Assembly (NCBI RefSeq): GCF_003231275.1 | Contig: NZ_QKVL01000025.1 | Location: forward strand, 1 to 64,000 | Direction of reading: 5' to 3' | DNA: 64,000 nt | From: Pseudomonas huaxiensis | GTDB lineage: Bacteria > Pseudomonadota > Gammaproteobacteria > Pseudomonadales > Pseudomonadaceae | Shown here: piece by piece, positions 52,378 through 60,141 of the stretch | How positions within the stretch are numbered: the first letter of the stretch is position 1 | Layout: each line of letters begins with the position of its first letter | The notes under the pieces: model-generated | Databases searched by the model: none | The model's input: only the letters and a program-made list of their open reading frames with translations | Told to the model about the DNA's origin: nothing | Program-made: the position numbers and the translations under genes

Positions 52378-54032
52378 AAGCCTTCGCCGAGCTGTACCTG
52401 CGTCTGGACGCCACCACCTCCAGCAACGCCAAGCTGCAAGCCCTGCAGGACTACTTCAGCCAGGCGCCAGCGCGGGACGCCGCCTGGGCGGTGTACTTTC
52501 TCTCCGGCGGTCGTCCCCGACAATTGGTGCCCACTCGCCTTTTGCGCGACATCGCTACCCGCCTGGCGGCGCTGCCGGAATGGCTGTTCGAGGAAAGCTA
52601 TCAGGCGGTGGGCGATCTGGCCGAAACCTTCTCCCTGCTGTTGCCGGAGGCTGAACACAGCAGCGACGCGGGCCTGGCGCACTGGGTCGAAAACGAGCTG
52701 CTGCCGCTGCGCGGCCTGCCAGCCGAAACCCTGGCGCAGCGCCTGCCGCAACTCTGGGCGCAACTGGACCGCAACAGCCTGCTGGTCTGCCTGAAACTGA
52801 TCACCGGCAGTTTCCGTGTCGGGGTGTCGAAGCTGCTGGTCACCCGCGCCCTCGCGCAACTGGCCGGCCTTGACGCCAAGCAGGTAGCCCAGCGCCTGGT
52901 CGGCTACACCGACCTCAGCCACCGGCCTACCGCGGACAGCTACCATGCGCTGGTCGCCGAGGCGTCCGCCGACGAGCACGCCCAACGCGGCGGCCAGCCT
53001 TATCCCTTCTTCCTCGCCCACGCCCTGCAACAGCCGGTCGAGCAGTTCGACGCATTGCTCGGCCCCGTCAGCGACTGGCAGGCGGAGTGGAAATGGGACG
53101 GCATCCGCGCGCAACTGGTTAAACGCGACGGCCAGTTGTGGATCTGGTCGCGGGGCGAAGACCTGGTCACCGAGCGTTTTCCCGAGCTGCACGCGTTGAC
53201 CGTGAGCCTGCCCGACGGCACGGTGCTCGACGGCGAAATCGTGGTCTGGAAACCCGATCCCGAGACAGACGCCATCGCCGTCCAGCCCTTCGCCCTGTTG
53301 CAGCAACGGATCGGCCGCAAGACCCTCGGCAAGAAGCTTTTGGCCGATGCCCCGGTGGCCCTGCTCGCCTACGACCTGCTGGAATGGCAGGGCGAAGACT
53401 GGCGCAGCCGTCCGCAGCACGAACGCAGGCGGCAACTGGAAAGCGTGGTCGGCCAGTGCCAGGACGCGGTGCTGCAACTGTCGCCCGTGCTCGCCGCCAG
53501 CGACTGGGCCGACCTCGCCCGCCAGCGCGAGAACTCCCGCAGCCTTGGCGTCGAAGGGCTGATGCTCAAGGCCCGCGACGCCCTCTACGGCGTGGGCCGG
53601 ACCAAGGACATGGGCGTGTGGTGGAAATGGAAGATCGACCCCTTCACCGTCGACGCCGTGCTGATCTATGCCCAGCGCGGCCACGGCCGCCGCGCCAGTC
53701 TCTACAGCGACTACACCTTCGCCGTCTGGGACGCCCCGCCCGGCACGCCGGAACGCACTCTGGTGCCGTTCGCCAAAGCCTATTCCGGGCTCAGCGACGC
53801 CGAGATGCGCAGCGTCGACGCCATCATTCGCAAGACCACGATCGAGACCTTCGGCCCGGTACGTAGCGTCACCCCGACCCAGGTCTTCGAACTGGCCTTC
53901 GAAGGCATCGCCCTGTCCCGCCGCCACAAAAGCGGCATCGCCGTGCGCTTCCCGCGCATGTCCCGCTGGCGCCAGGACAAACCGGTGGAAGAAGCGGATG
54001 ACCTGGCGACGTTGCAGGCGTTGCTCAGCTAG
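52374..54032 (+). CDS. ATP-dependent DNA ligase (repair-associated)
   Basis: 552-aa ligase. N-terminal helical DNA-binding domain (~1-215), nucleotidyl-transferase domain with the AMP-accepting Lys240 in EWKWDGIR, motif III-like LDGEIV and motif V WWKWKIDP, then an OB domain (~430-552). This is the bacterial ligase type found with the MBL exonuclease, Lhr-type helicase and PdeM. Starts inside the exonuclease stop (ATGA). Its 3' end overlaps the convergent MFS gene by eight bases. Confidence 0.93.
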   Translation: MKAFAELYLRLDATTSSNAKLQALQDYFSQAPARDAAWAVYFLSGGRPRQLVPTRLLRDIATRLAALPEWLFEESYQAVGDLAETFSLLLPEAEHSSDAGLAHWVENELLPLRGLPAETLAQRLPQLWAQLDRNSLLVCLKLITGSFRVGVSKLLVTRALAQLAGLDAKQVAQRLVGYTDLSHRPTADSYHALVAEASADEHAQRGGQPYPFFLAHALQQPVEQFDALLGPVSDWQAEWKWDGIRAQLVKRDGQLWIWSRGEDLVTERFPELHALTVSLPDGTVLDGEIVVWKPDPETDAIAVQPFALLQQRIGRKTLGKKLLADAPVALLAYDLLEWQGEDWRSRPQHERRRQLESVVGQCQDAVLQLSPVLAASDWADLARQRENSRSLGVEGLMLKARDALYGVGRTKDMGVWWKWKIDPFTVDAVLIYAQRGHGRRASLYSDYTFAVWDAPPGTPERTLVPFAKAYSGLSDAEMRSVDAIIRKTTIETFGPVRSVTPTQVFELAFEGIALSRRHKSGIAVRFPRMSRWRQDKPVEEADDLATLQALLS

Positions 54033-55536
54033 CGCTGACCCCGCGAAGCCCGCGCAGCGCTACCCATGCGAATAGCGCCGCAACAACCGCCACCACTGCG
54101 CTGGTCTGCTCCACGCCTGCGCGAAACGCCAGATCCACCGCGTGCAGCAATGCCGAGGCCCCGTCGAACGTCCCCGCATGGCCAACGGCATGGGCGCCAC
54201 CCAGTGTGTCGGCGGCCTTGCTCGCATCCTCCGACAGCCCGGGCGGCAGCACCAGCGACAAGCGATACAGCGCCGCCACCGCGCCACCGATCAGGGTGGT
54301 GCCCAGCACCACGCCGACTTCGTAGGCGGTCTCGCTGACCGATGACGCACTCCCGGCGCTCGCCGCTGGCACCGTGGACAGCACCAGGTCGTTGGACACG
54401 GTGGTAATCGCCGCCACGCTGACATTGAGCAAAACAAAAGCGACACAAACGCTGACAACGCTGGCGTGCAGCAGCGCCATCACGGCGAACGCCGCCGCAC
54501 CCAGCAGCAGGCAGCCCGCGATCACCCGATTAGGGGCGACCTTGCGCGCCACCGGAACGATGGACAGACCAGCCGCGATGCCGAGCACCTGCCCCGGCAC
54601 CAGAATGAGGCTGGCGAGCAAGGGCGACAGGCCGAAGACCAGTTGCAGCAACTGAGTGGCGAAGAAAATGAAGCCAATCAGCAAGCCGAGGCTGACCAGG
54701 TTGACCGCGATCGAAACGCTGAACGCCGGCAAGCGAAACAGGCGCAAATCCAGCAACGGCTGCGCGACCCGCAACTGGCGGCGAACGAACAGCACACCAA
54801 CAGCGACACCGGCGCACAGGAACAACAACGCCTGACTGTCCAGCCCGGTGGTAGCGCCATGCTTGAGTCCGAGCATGACGCCGGTCATGGCGCCAAGGCT
54901 CAGGACGATGCTCGGAATATCGGCGCGCTGCCCCGGTTGCAGTGCCGTTTCGCGGAGGGAAGGCGCCAGCACCAACACCGGCAGCAGGAACGGCAGCGCG
55001 ACCAGAAACACCACGGGCCAGTCGAAAAACTCCAACAGCACGCCGCCAAACAGCGGCCCCAGTGCCGAGCCAAAGGTCAGGCAGGTCGCCCACACGGCCA
55101 CTGCCACACGCCGTTCTTCACGGTCTTCGAACGCGCTGCGGATCAGCGCCAGGGTCGAGGGCAGGATCATCGTGCCGAACACACCCAGCAAGGCCCGGCC
55201 GCCGATCAGTTGCCAGGCCTCTTGCGACAGCGCGACCAGCAGCGACACGGCAGCGAACCCCGCGCACCCCAGCAGCAACATGCGTCGATGGCCCAGGCGG
55301 TCACCGGTACTGCCCATGGTCACCAGCAGGCCCGCAAGCACCAGAGAATAGGCGTCGATCATCCATAGCTGTTCGGCAGCCGAAGGGCTCAATCCCGCAG
55401 CGATATGCGGCAAGGCAAAGTTGAGGATGGTGTTATCGATAGTCACCAACAGGACGGGCAGCATGATCACCAGCAGGGCGAGCCCTTTCGAACGATCCCT
55501 GATGATCGCGGACAGCGGGCTGACGGCATCTTGCAT
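54025..55536 (-). CDS. DHA2-family multidrug efflux MFS (SmvA/QacA-like)
   Basis: 503-aa inner-membrane drug:proton antiporter with about 14 TM helices. VTIDNTILNFALPHIAAGL (TM1 motif D1) and GDRLGHRRMLLLG (motif A) place it in the QacA/SmvA group, which exports cationic biocides such as quaternary ammonium compounds and methyl viologen. ATG 55536 has AAGGAG nine bases upstream; the frame extends to 55653 without homology. No TetR regulator is adjacent. It is transcribed against its neighbours, inside the split repair cluster. Confidence 0.88.
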   Translation of the reverse strand: MQDAVSPLSAIIRDRSKGLALLVIMLPVLLVTIDNTILNFALPHIAAGLSPSAAEQLWMIDAYSLVLAGLLVTMGSTGDRLGHRRMLLLGCAGFAAVSLLVALSQEAWQLIGGRALLGVFGTMILPSTLALIRSAFEDREERRVAVAVWATCLTFGSALGPLFGGVLLEFFDWPVVFLVALPFLLPVLVLAPSLRETALQPGQRADIPSIVLSLGAMTGVMLGLKHGATTGLDSQALLFLCAGVAVGVLFVRRQLRVAQPLLDLRLFRLPAFSVSIAVNLVSLGLLIGFIFFATQLLQLVFGLSPLLASLILVPGQVLGIAAGLSIVPVARKVAPNRVIAGCLLLGAAAFAVMALLHASVVSVCVAFVLLNVSVAAITTVSNDLVLSTVPAASAGSASSVSETAYEVGVVLGTTLIGGAVAALYRLSLVLPPGLSEDASKAADTLGGAHAVGHAGTFDGASALLHAVDLAFRAGVEQTSAVVAVVAALFAWVALRGLRGVSAS

Positions 55537-55903
55537 CCGGCGTTTCTCCTTGAAACGGGTTCGGCAACTTGAAAAGACTGACGCTACTGCTGGCTTGATT
55601 CCCACAAACACGCGCCAAGCGAGCGAACCTAGCAGACTCGCAACCACTGGCAATGAATGCGCCGATATCGAAATGTTTCAGTTCTTGAGCCAAACAGCCC
55701 GCACACGCACCGGCACAGGGCGCGCTGCAACGCAGCATGCACTCCTGCGAGGCGGCCCACCATCGCTGAAGAGGGCCTGAACACGGGACAAAACCGCGTC
55801 ACCTTTACAGTGGTGCGGAACTTGCTATCACTGTGATGTCGGGCCGCGACCGGTAACGGTGCACGGCCACCCCAATATTTCGCCGCTTCTCAAGGACTAC
55901 ACG
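55537..55903. other. Divergent intergenic region (367 bp)
   Basis: Lies between the DHA2 transporter and the amino acid-binding protein gene and holds both promoters. I see no ORF or RNA gene. Short symmetric sequences such as CACTGTGATGT near 55829 occur, but no confident operator. No cationic-drug repressor gene is present. Confidence 0.4.
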
Positions 55904-56686
55904 ATGAAAAAAGCATGGCTGACGCTTTCCGCTGTTGCTCTGTGTCTGGCTGCCGGCAACGCCCTGGCCAAGGAGTACAAGGAGCTGCGTTTTGGCGTCG
56001 ATCCTTCTTATGCGCCGTTCGAGTCCAAAGCCGCCGATGGTTCGCTGGTGGGCTTCGATATCGACCTGGGCAACGCGATCTGCAAGGAGCTGAAAGTCAC
56101 CTGCAAGTGGGTGGAAAGCGATTTCGACGGGATGATCCCGGGCCTCAAGGCCAACAAGTTCGATGGTGTGATTTCGTCCATGACCGTGACGCCAGCGCGA
56201 CAGAAGGTCATCGACTTCTCCGAGGAGCTGTTTTCCGGCCCTACCTCCTTCGTCTTCAAGAAAGGCGCGGGCCTGAGTGCCGATATCGCTTCGCTCAAGG
56301 GCAAGACCGTCGGCTACGAGCAAGGCACCATTCAGGAAGCCTACGCCAAGGCCGTGCTGGACAAGGCCGGGGTCAAGACCCAGGCCTACCAGAACCAGGA
56401 CCAGGTCTATGCCGACCTGATTTCGGGCCGTCTGGATGCGTCTATCCAGGACATGCTGCAAGCCGAACTGGGCTTCCTGAAGTCGCCGCAAGGGGCCAAC
56501 TATGAGGTGAGCCAGCCGGTGGACAGCGAACTGCTGCCATCGAAAACCGCAGTCGGTATCCGCAAAGGTAACAAAGACCTGCAGGACCTCTTGAACAAAG
56601 GTATCAAAGCGTTACACGCCGACGGCACCTACGCCGAGATCCAGAAGAAGCACTTCGGTGAACTGAACCTCTACAGCGGCAAATAA
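55904..56686 (+). CDS. Basic amino acid ABC binding protein
   Basis: 260-aa periplasmic protein, signal peptide MKKAWLTLSAVALCLAAGNALA, then KELRFGVDPSYAPFESKAADGSLVGFDIDLG, the hallmark of Lys/Arg/Orn/His-binding proteins (ArgT/HisJ/AotJ family). The internal Cys pair (ICKELKVTCKW) is the conserved disulfide. Ligand specificity is inferred from the family and from the AotJQMOP-like gene order. ATG 55904 gives the proper signal peptide. A strong terminator follows. Confidence 0.9.
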   Translation: MKKAWLTLSAVALCLAAGNALAKEYKELRFGVDPSYAPFESKAADGSLVGFDIDLGNAICKELKVTCKWVESDFDGMIPGLKANKFDGVISSMTVTPARQKVIDFSEELFSGPTSFVFKKGAGLSADIASLKGKTVGYEQGTIQEAYAKAVLDKAGVKTQAYQNQDQVYADLISGRLDASIQDMLQAELGFLKSPQGANYEVSQPVDSELLPSKTAVGIRKGNKDLQDLLNKGIKALHADGTYAEIQKKHFGELNLYSGK

Positions 56687-56697
56687 CCGCCAACCGG

Positions 56698-56727
56698 TGC
56701 CCATCCCACGGATGGGCATCTTTTTTT
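56698..56727 (+). terminator. Intrinsic terminator after the binding protein
   Basis: TGCCCATCC-CAC-GGATGGGCA followed by TCTTTTTTT. It lies between the binding protein and the permease genes, allowing excess expression of the former, as also seen after braC. Confidence 0.93.
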
Positions 56728-56746
56728 CACCCCAAGGGTTCGCTTC

Positions 56747-57475
56747 ATGTTCGACGATCTGCTTGCGCTGCTCGGGCTTTCGGCGTTCAGCCTGAAGGGC
56801 TTCGGCCCACTGTTGTGGCAGGGCACCTGGATGACCCTGAAACTGTCTTTCATGTCGCTGCTGGTCGCCGTCGGCCTGGGATTGCTGGGCGCCAGCGCCA
56901 AGCTCTCGGCACTGCGCATGCTGCGCCTCCCCGCCCAGCTCTACACCACGCTGATCCGCGGCGTGCCTGACCTGGTGCTGATGCTGCTGATTTTCTACAG
57001 CCTGCAAACCTGGCTCACCAGCCTCACCGACTACCTGGAATGGGAATACATCGAGATCGACCCGTTCGCTGCCGGGGTCATCACCCTGGGCTTCATCTAC
57101 GGCGCCTATTTCACCGAGACCTTCCGTGGCGCGATCCTCGCCGTGCCCCGCGGCCAGGTCGAAGCGGCCACGGCCTACGGGCTCAAGCGCATGCAACGCT
57201 TTCGCTTCGTGGTCTTCCCGCAAATGATGCGCTTCGCCCTGCCGGGCATCGGCAACAACTGGATGGTGATGCTCAAGGCCACCGCGCTGGTGTCGATCAT
57301 CGGCCTCGCCGACCTGGTCAAGGCCGCCCAGGACGCCGGCAAAAGCACCTATCAACTGTTCTTTTTCCTGATCGTGGCGGCGCTCATCTACCTGTTGATC
57401 ACCAGTGCCTCGAACATCGCCCTGCGCTGGCTGGAACGGCGCTATAACGTCGGCACCCGGGAGGCACTGCGATGA
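56747..57475 (+). CDS. Amino acid ABC permease (HisQ/AotQ-like)
   Basis: 242-aa permease with about five TM helices and the EAA loop GQVEAATAYGLKRMQRFRFVVFPQ. N-terminal KGFGPLLWQGTWMTLKLSFMSLL is typical of polar amino acid permeases. Heterodimerises with the next gene product; the two genes overlap by four bases. Confidence 0.92.
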   Translation: MFDDLLALLGLSAFSLKGFGPLLWQGTWMTLKLSFMSLLVAVGLGLLGASAKLSALRMLRLPAQLYTTLIRGVPDLVLMLLIFYSLQTWLTSLTDYLEWEYIEIDPFAAGVITLGFIYGAYFTETFRGAILAVPRGQVEAATAYGLKRMQRFRFVVFPQMMRFALPGIGNNWMVMLKATALVSIIGLADLVKAAQDAGKSTYQLFFFLIVAALIYLLITSASNIALRWLERRYNVGTREALR

Positions 57476-58182
57476 TCGAACTGCTACAGGAATACTGGCG
57501 CGCCTTCCTCTACACCGACGGCACCCACATCACCGGCCTGGCCATGACCATGTGGCTGCTGAGCGCCTCGCTGGCTATCGGCTTCCTCGTTTCCATCCCA
57601 CTGTCGATCGCCCGGGTTTCGCGGCGTTTCTGGGTACGCTGGCCGGTGCAGTTCTACACTTATCTGTTCCGTGGCACGCCGCTGTATATCCAGTTGCTGA
57701 TTTGCTACACCGGCATCTACAGCCTCGCTGCGGTGCGCGAACAGCCGCTGCTGGATGCGTTTTTCCGCGACGCGATGAACTGCACCATCCTCGCCTTCGC
57801 CCTCAACACCTGCGCCTACACCACGGAAATCTTCGCCGGGGCGATCCGCGGGATGAACCACGGCGAAATCGAGGCCGCCCGCGCCTACGGCCTGCAAGGC
57901 TGGAAACTCTATGCTTACATCATCATGCCGTCCGCATTGCGGCGCTCGCTGCCGTTCTACAGCAATGAGGTGATCCTGATGCTGCACTCGACCACCGTGG
58001 CCTTTACCGCCACCGTGCCCGATATCCTCAAGGTGGCCCGGGATGCCAACTCGGCCACCTTCCTGACGTTCCAGTCGTTCGGCACCGCGGCAATCATCTA
58101 TCTGTGCGTCACCTTCGCCCTGGTCGGTCTGTTCCGCCTCGCCGAACGGCGTTGGCTGGCCTTCCTCGGCCCCGCTCACTAG
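57472..58182 (+). CDS. Amino acid ABC permease (HisM/AotM-like)
   Basis: 236-aa permease with the HisM-type start IELLQEYWRAFLYTDGTHITGLAMTMWL and EAA loop GEIEAARAYGLQGWKLYAYIIMP. Second channel subunit of the basic amino acid importer; four-base overlap with the preceding gene. The next gene starts eight bases after its stop. Confidence 0.92.
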   Translation: MIELLQEYWRAFLYTDGTHITGLAMTMWLLSASLAIGFLVSIPLSIARVSRRFWVRWPVQFYTYLFRGTPLYIQLLICYTGIYSLAAVREQPLLDAFFRDAMNCTILAFALNTCAYTTEIFAGAIRGMNHGEIEAARAYGLQGWKLYAYIIMPSALRRSLPFYSNEVILMLHSTTVAFTATVPDILKVARDANSATFLTFQSFGTAAIIYLCVTFALVGLFRLAERRWLAFLGPAH

Positions 58183-58190
58183 GACTTTTC

Positions 58191-59306
58191 ATGCACCACA
58201 AGACCCACGACCTTCTGGCCCCGGTCCCCGGCATTTCCCGCCAGATCCACAGTTTCCACTTCGGCCCGCGGGCCGGCGGCAAGATCTATATCCAGGCCTC
58301 GCTGCACGCCGACGAACTGCCCGGCATGCTGGTGGCCTGGCACCTCAAGCAACGCCTCGCCGAACTGGAAAGCCAGGGACGCCTGCGCCAGGAAGTCGTT
58401 CTGGTGCCGGTGGCCAACCCGGTGGGCCTTGAGCAGGTGTTGATGGACGTGCCGCTGGGCCGCTACGAGTTGCAGAGCGGCGAGAACTTCAACCGGCGCT
58501 TCGTCGACCTGTCCGACCTGGTCGGCGACCAGATCGAAGGCCACCTGAACCAGGACCCGCAGCACAACGTCGAGCTGATCCGCGAGAGCCTGCGCCGCGC
58601 CCTGGCCGGGCACCCGGCGCACACGCCGCTGCAGTCCCAGCGCCTGACCCTGCAACGGCTGGCCTGCGATGCCGACATGGTGCTGGACCTGCATTGCGAC
58701 TTCGAAGCCGTGAAACACCTCTACACCACGCCGGAAGCCTGGGCGCAGGTCGAGCCGCTGTCGCGCTACCTCGGGGTGCAGGCCAGCCTGCTGGCCACCG
58801 ACTCCGGCGGGCAGTCGTTCGACGAGTGCTTCACCCTGGTCTGGTGGCAATTGCAGCAGCGGTTCGGCAAGCATTTCCCGATTCCGATGGGCAGCTTCTC
58901 GGTCACCGTCGAGCTGCGCGGCCAGGGTGACGTCAGCCATCCGCTGGCCCAGGCCGACTGCCAGGCCATTCTCGATTACCTGACCCACTTCGGCGCCATC
59001 GACGGCGAACCCGCGCCGTTGCCGCCGCTGCTGTATCCGGCCACGCCGCTGGCCGGCGTCGAGCCGGTCGCCACGCCGCTGGGCGGGCTGCTGGTGTTTC
59101 ATGTCAGCCCCGGTCAGTACCTGGAAGCCGGGCAACTGGTGGCCGAGGTCATCGACCCGCTCAGCGACCGCGTGACCCCGGTGCATAACGTCCAGCCGGG
59201 CCTGGTCTACGCCCGTTCGCTGCGGCGCATGGCCACCGCCGGGATGGTCATCGCCCACGTCGCCGGCCGCGAGGCCTACCGAAGCGGTTATCTGCTGTCG
59301 CCATGA
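58191..59306 (+). CDS. AotO-like succinylglutamate desuccinylase-family protein
   Basis: 371-aa M14-type zinc hydrolase of the AstE/aspartoacylase family. Zn ligands His and Glu in LHADELPG and His in DLHCDFE are intact; the C-terminal part (FHVSPGQYLEAGQLVAEVIDP) resembles a lipoyl-like domain seen in such enzymes. In the arginine operon of P. aeruginosa (aotJQMOP) a related gene of unknown function, aotO, occupies the same position. It might trim acylated amino acids taken up by this transporter. ATG 58191. Confidence 0.83.
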   Translation: MHHKTHDLLAPVPGISRQIHSFHFGPRAGGKIYIQASLHADELPGMLVAWHLKQRLAELESQGRLRQEVVLVPVANPVGLEQVLMDVPLGRYELQSGENFNRRFVDLSDLVGDQIEGHLNQDPQHNVELIRESLRRALAGHPAHTPLQSQRLTLQRLACDADMVLDLHCDFEAVKHLYTTPEAWAQVEPLSRYLGVQASLLATDSGGQSFDECFTLVWWQLQQRFGKHFPIPMGSFSVTVELRGQGDVSHPLAQADCQAILDYLTHFGAIDGEPAPLPPLLYPATPLAGVEPVATPLGGLLVFHVSPGQYLEAGQLVAEVIDPLSDRVTPVHNVQPGLVYARSLRRMATAGMVIAHVAGREAYRSGYLLSP

Positions 59307-59316
59307 GGGCTTGTGC

Positions 59317-60081
59317 GTGTACAAACTGACCATCGAAGACCTTCACAAGAGCTACGGCGATCACAAGGTGCTCAAGGGTGTCTCGCTCAAGGCGAACACT
59401 GGCGACGTCATCAGCCTGATCGGCGCCAGCGGCTCGGGCAAAAGCACCTTCCTGCGCTGCATCAACTTCCTCGAACAACCCGATGACGGGCGCATGACCC
59501 TGGACGGCAAGGATATCCGCATGGTCCATGACCGCCATGGCCTGCATGTCGCCGACGCCGATGAGCTGCAGCGTCTGCGCACGCGGCTGGCCATGGTTTT
59601 CCAGCACTTCAACCTGTGGAGCCACCTCAGCGTGCTGGAGAACATCTGCATGGCGCCACGCCGCGTGCTGGGGGTGAGCAAGCACGAGGCCGAAGAACGC
59701 GCGCGCCGCTACCTGGACAAGGTCGGCCTGGCGCCACGGGTCGCCAACCAGTACCCGGCGTTTCTCTCCGGTGGCCAGCAGCAACGGGTAGCCATCGCCC
59801 GCGCGTTGGCGATGGAACCAGAGGTGCTGCTGTTCGACGAACCGACCTCGGCCCTCGACCCGGAACTGGTGGGCGAAGTGCTGCGGGTGATCCAGGGCCT
59901 GGCCGAAGAAGGCCGGACCATGATCATGGTCACCCACGAAATGGCCTTCGCCCGCCAGGTCTCCAGCCAGGTGATGTTCCTCCACCAGGGACTGGTGGAA
60001 GAACAGGGCACGCCGGCCGACGTGCTCGGCCAGCCGAAGAGCGAGCGGCTGCAGCAATTCCTGCGGGGCAATCTGAAATAA
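59317..60081 (+). CDS. Basic amino acid ABC ATPase (AotP/HisP-like)
   Basis: 254-aa ATPase energising the importer. Walker A GASGSGKST, Q-loop VFQHFNLW, signature LSGGQQQRVAIARAL, Walker B LLFDEPTSALDP and switch MVTHEM are all intact. The start is GTG 59317 (VYKLTIEDLHKSYG) with GAGGG eight bases upstream; a TTG two codons earlier is possible. No ArgR-like regulator follows, unlike in the P. aeruginosa aot operon. Confidence 0.93.
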   Translation: MYKLTIEDLHKSYGDHKVLKGVSLKANTGDVISLIGASGSGKSTFLRCINFLEQPDDGRMTLDGKDIRMVHDRHGLHVADADELQRLRTRLAMVFQHFNLWSHLSVLENICMAPRRVLGVSKHEAEERARRYLDKVGLAPRVANQYPAFLSGGQQQRVAIARALAMEPEVLLFDEPTSALDPELVGEVLRVIQGLAEEGRTMIMVTHEMAFARQVSSQVMFLHQGLVEEQGTPADVLGQPKSERLQQFLRGNLK

Positions 60082-60141
60082 AACCAATGCGTCCGGCCGA
60101 TGGTCTGTGAAGACACAGCCCTCATCGAGCCGGACGCGCCC

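Noticed and set aside
54025..60081. Recently inserted genomic island splitting the repair cluster
   Set aside because: No integrase, transposase, direct repeats or change in base or codon composition at the borders; rearrangement rather than a mobile element is more likely.
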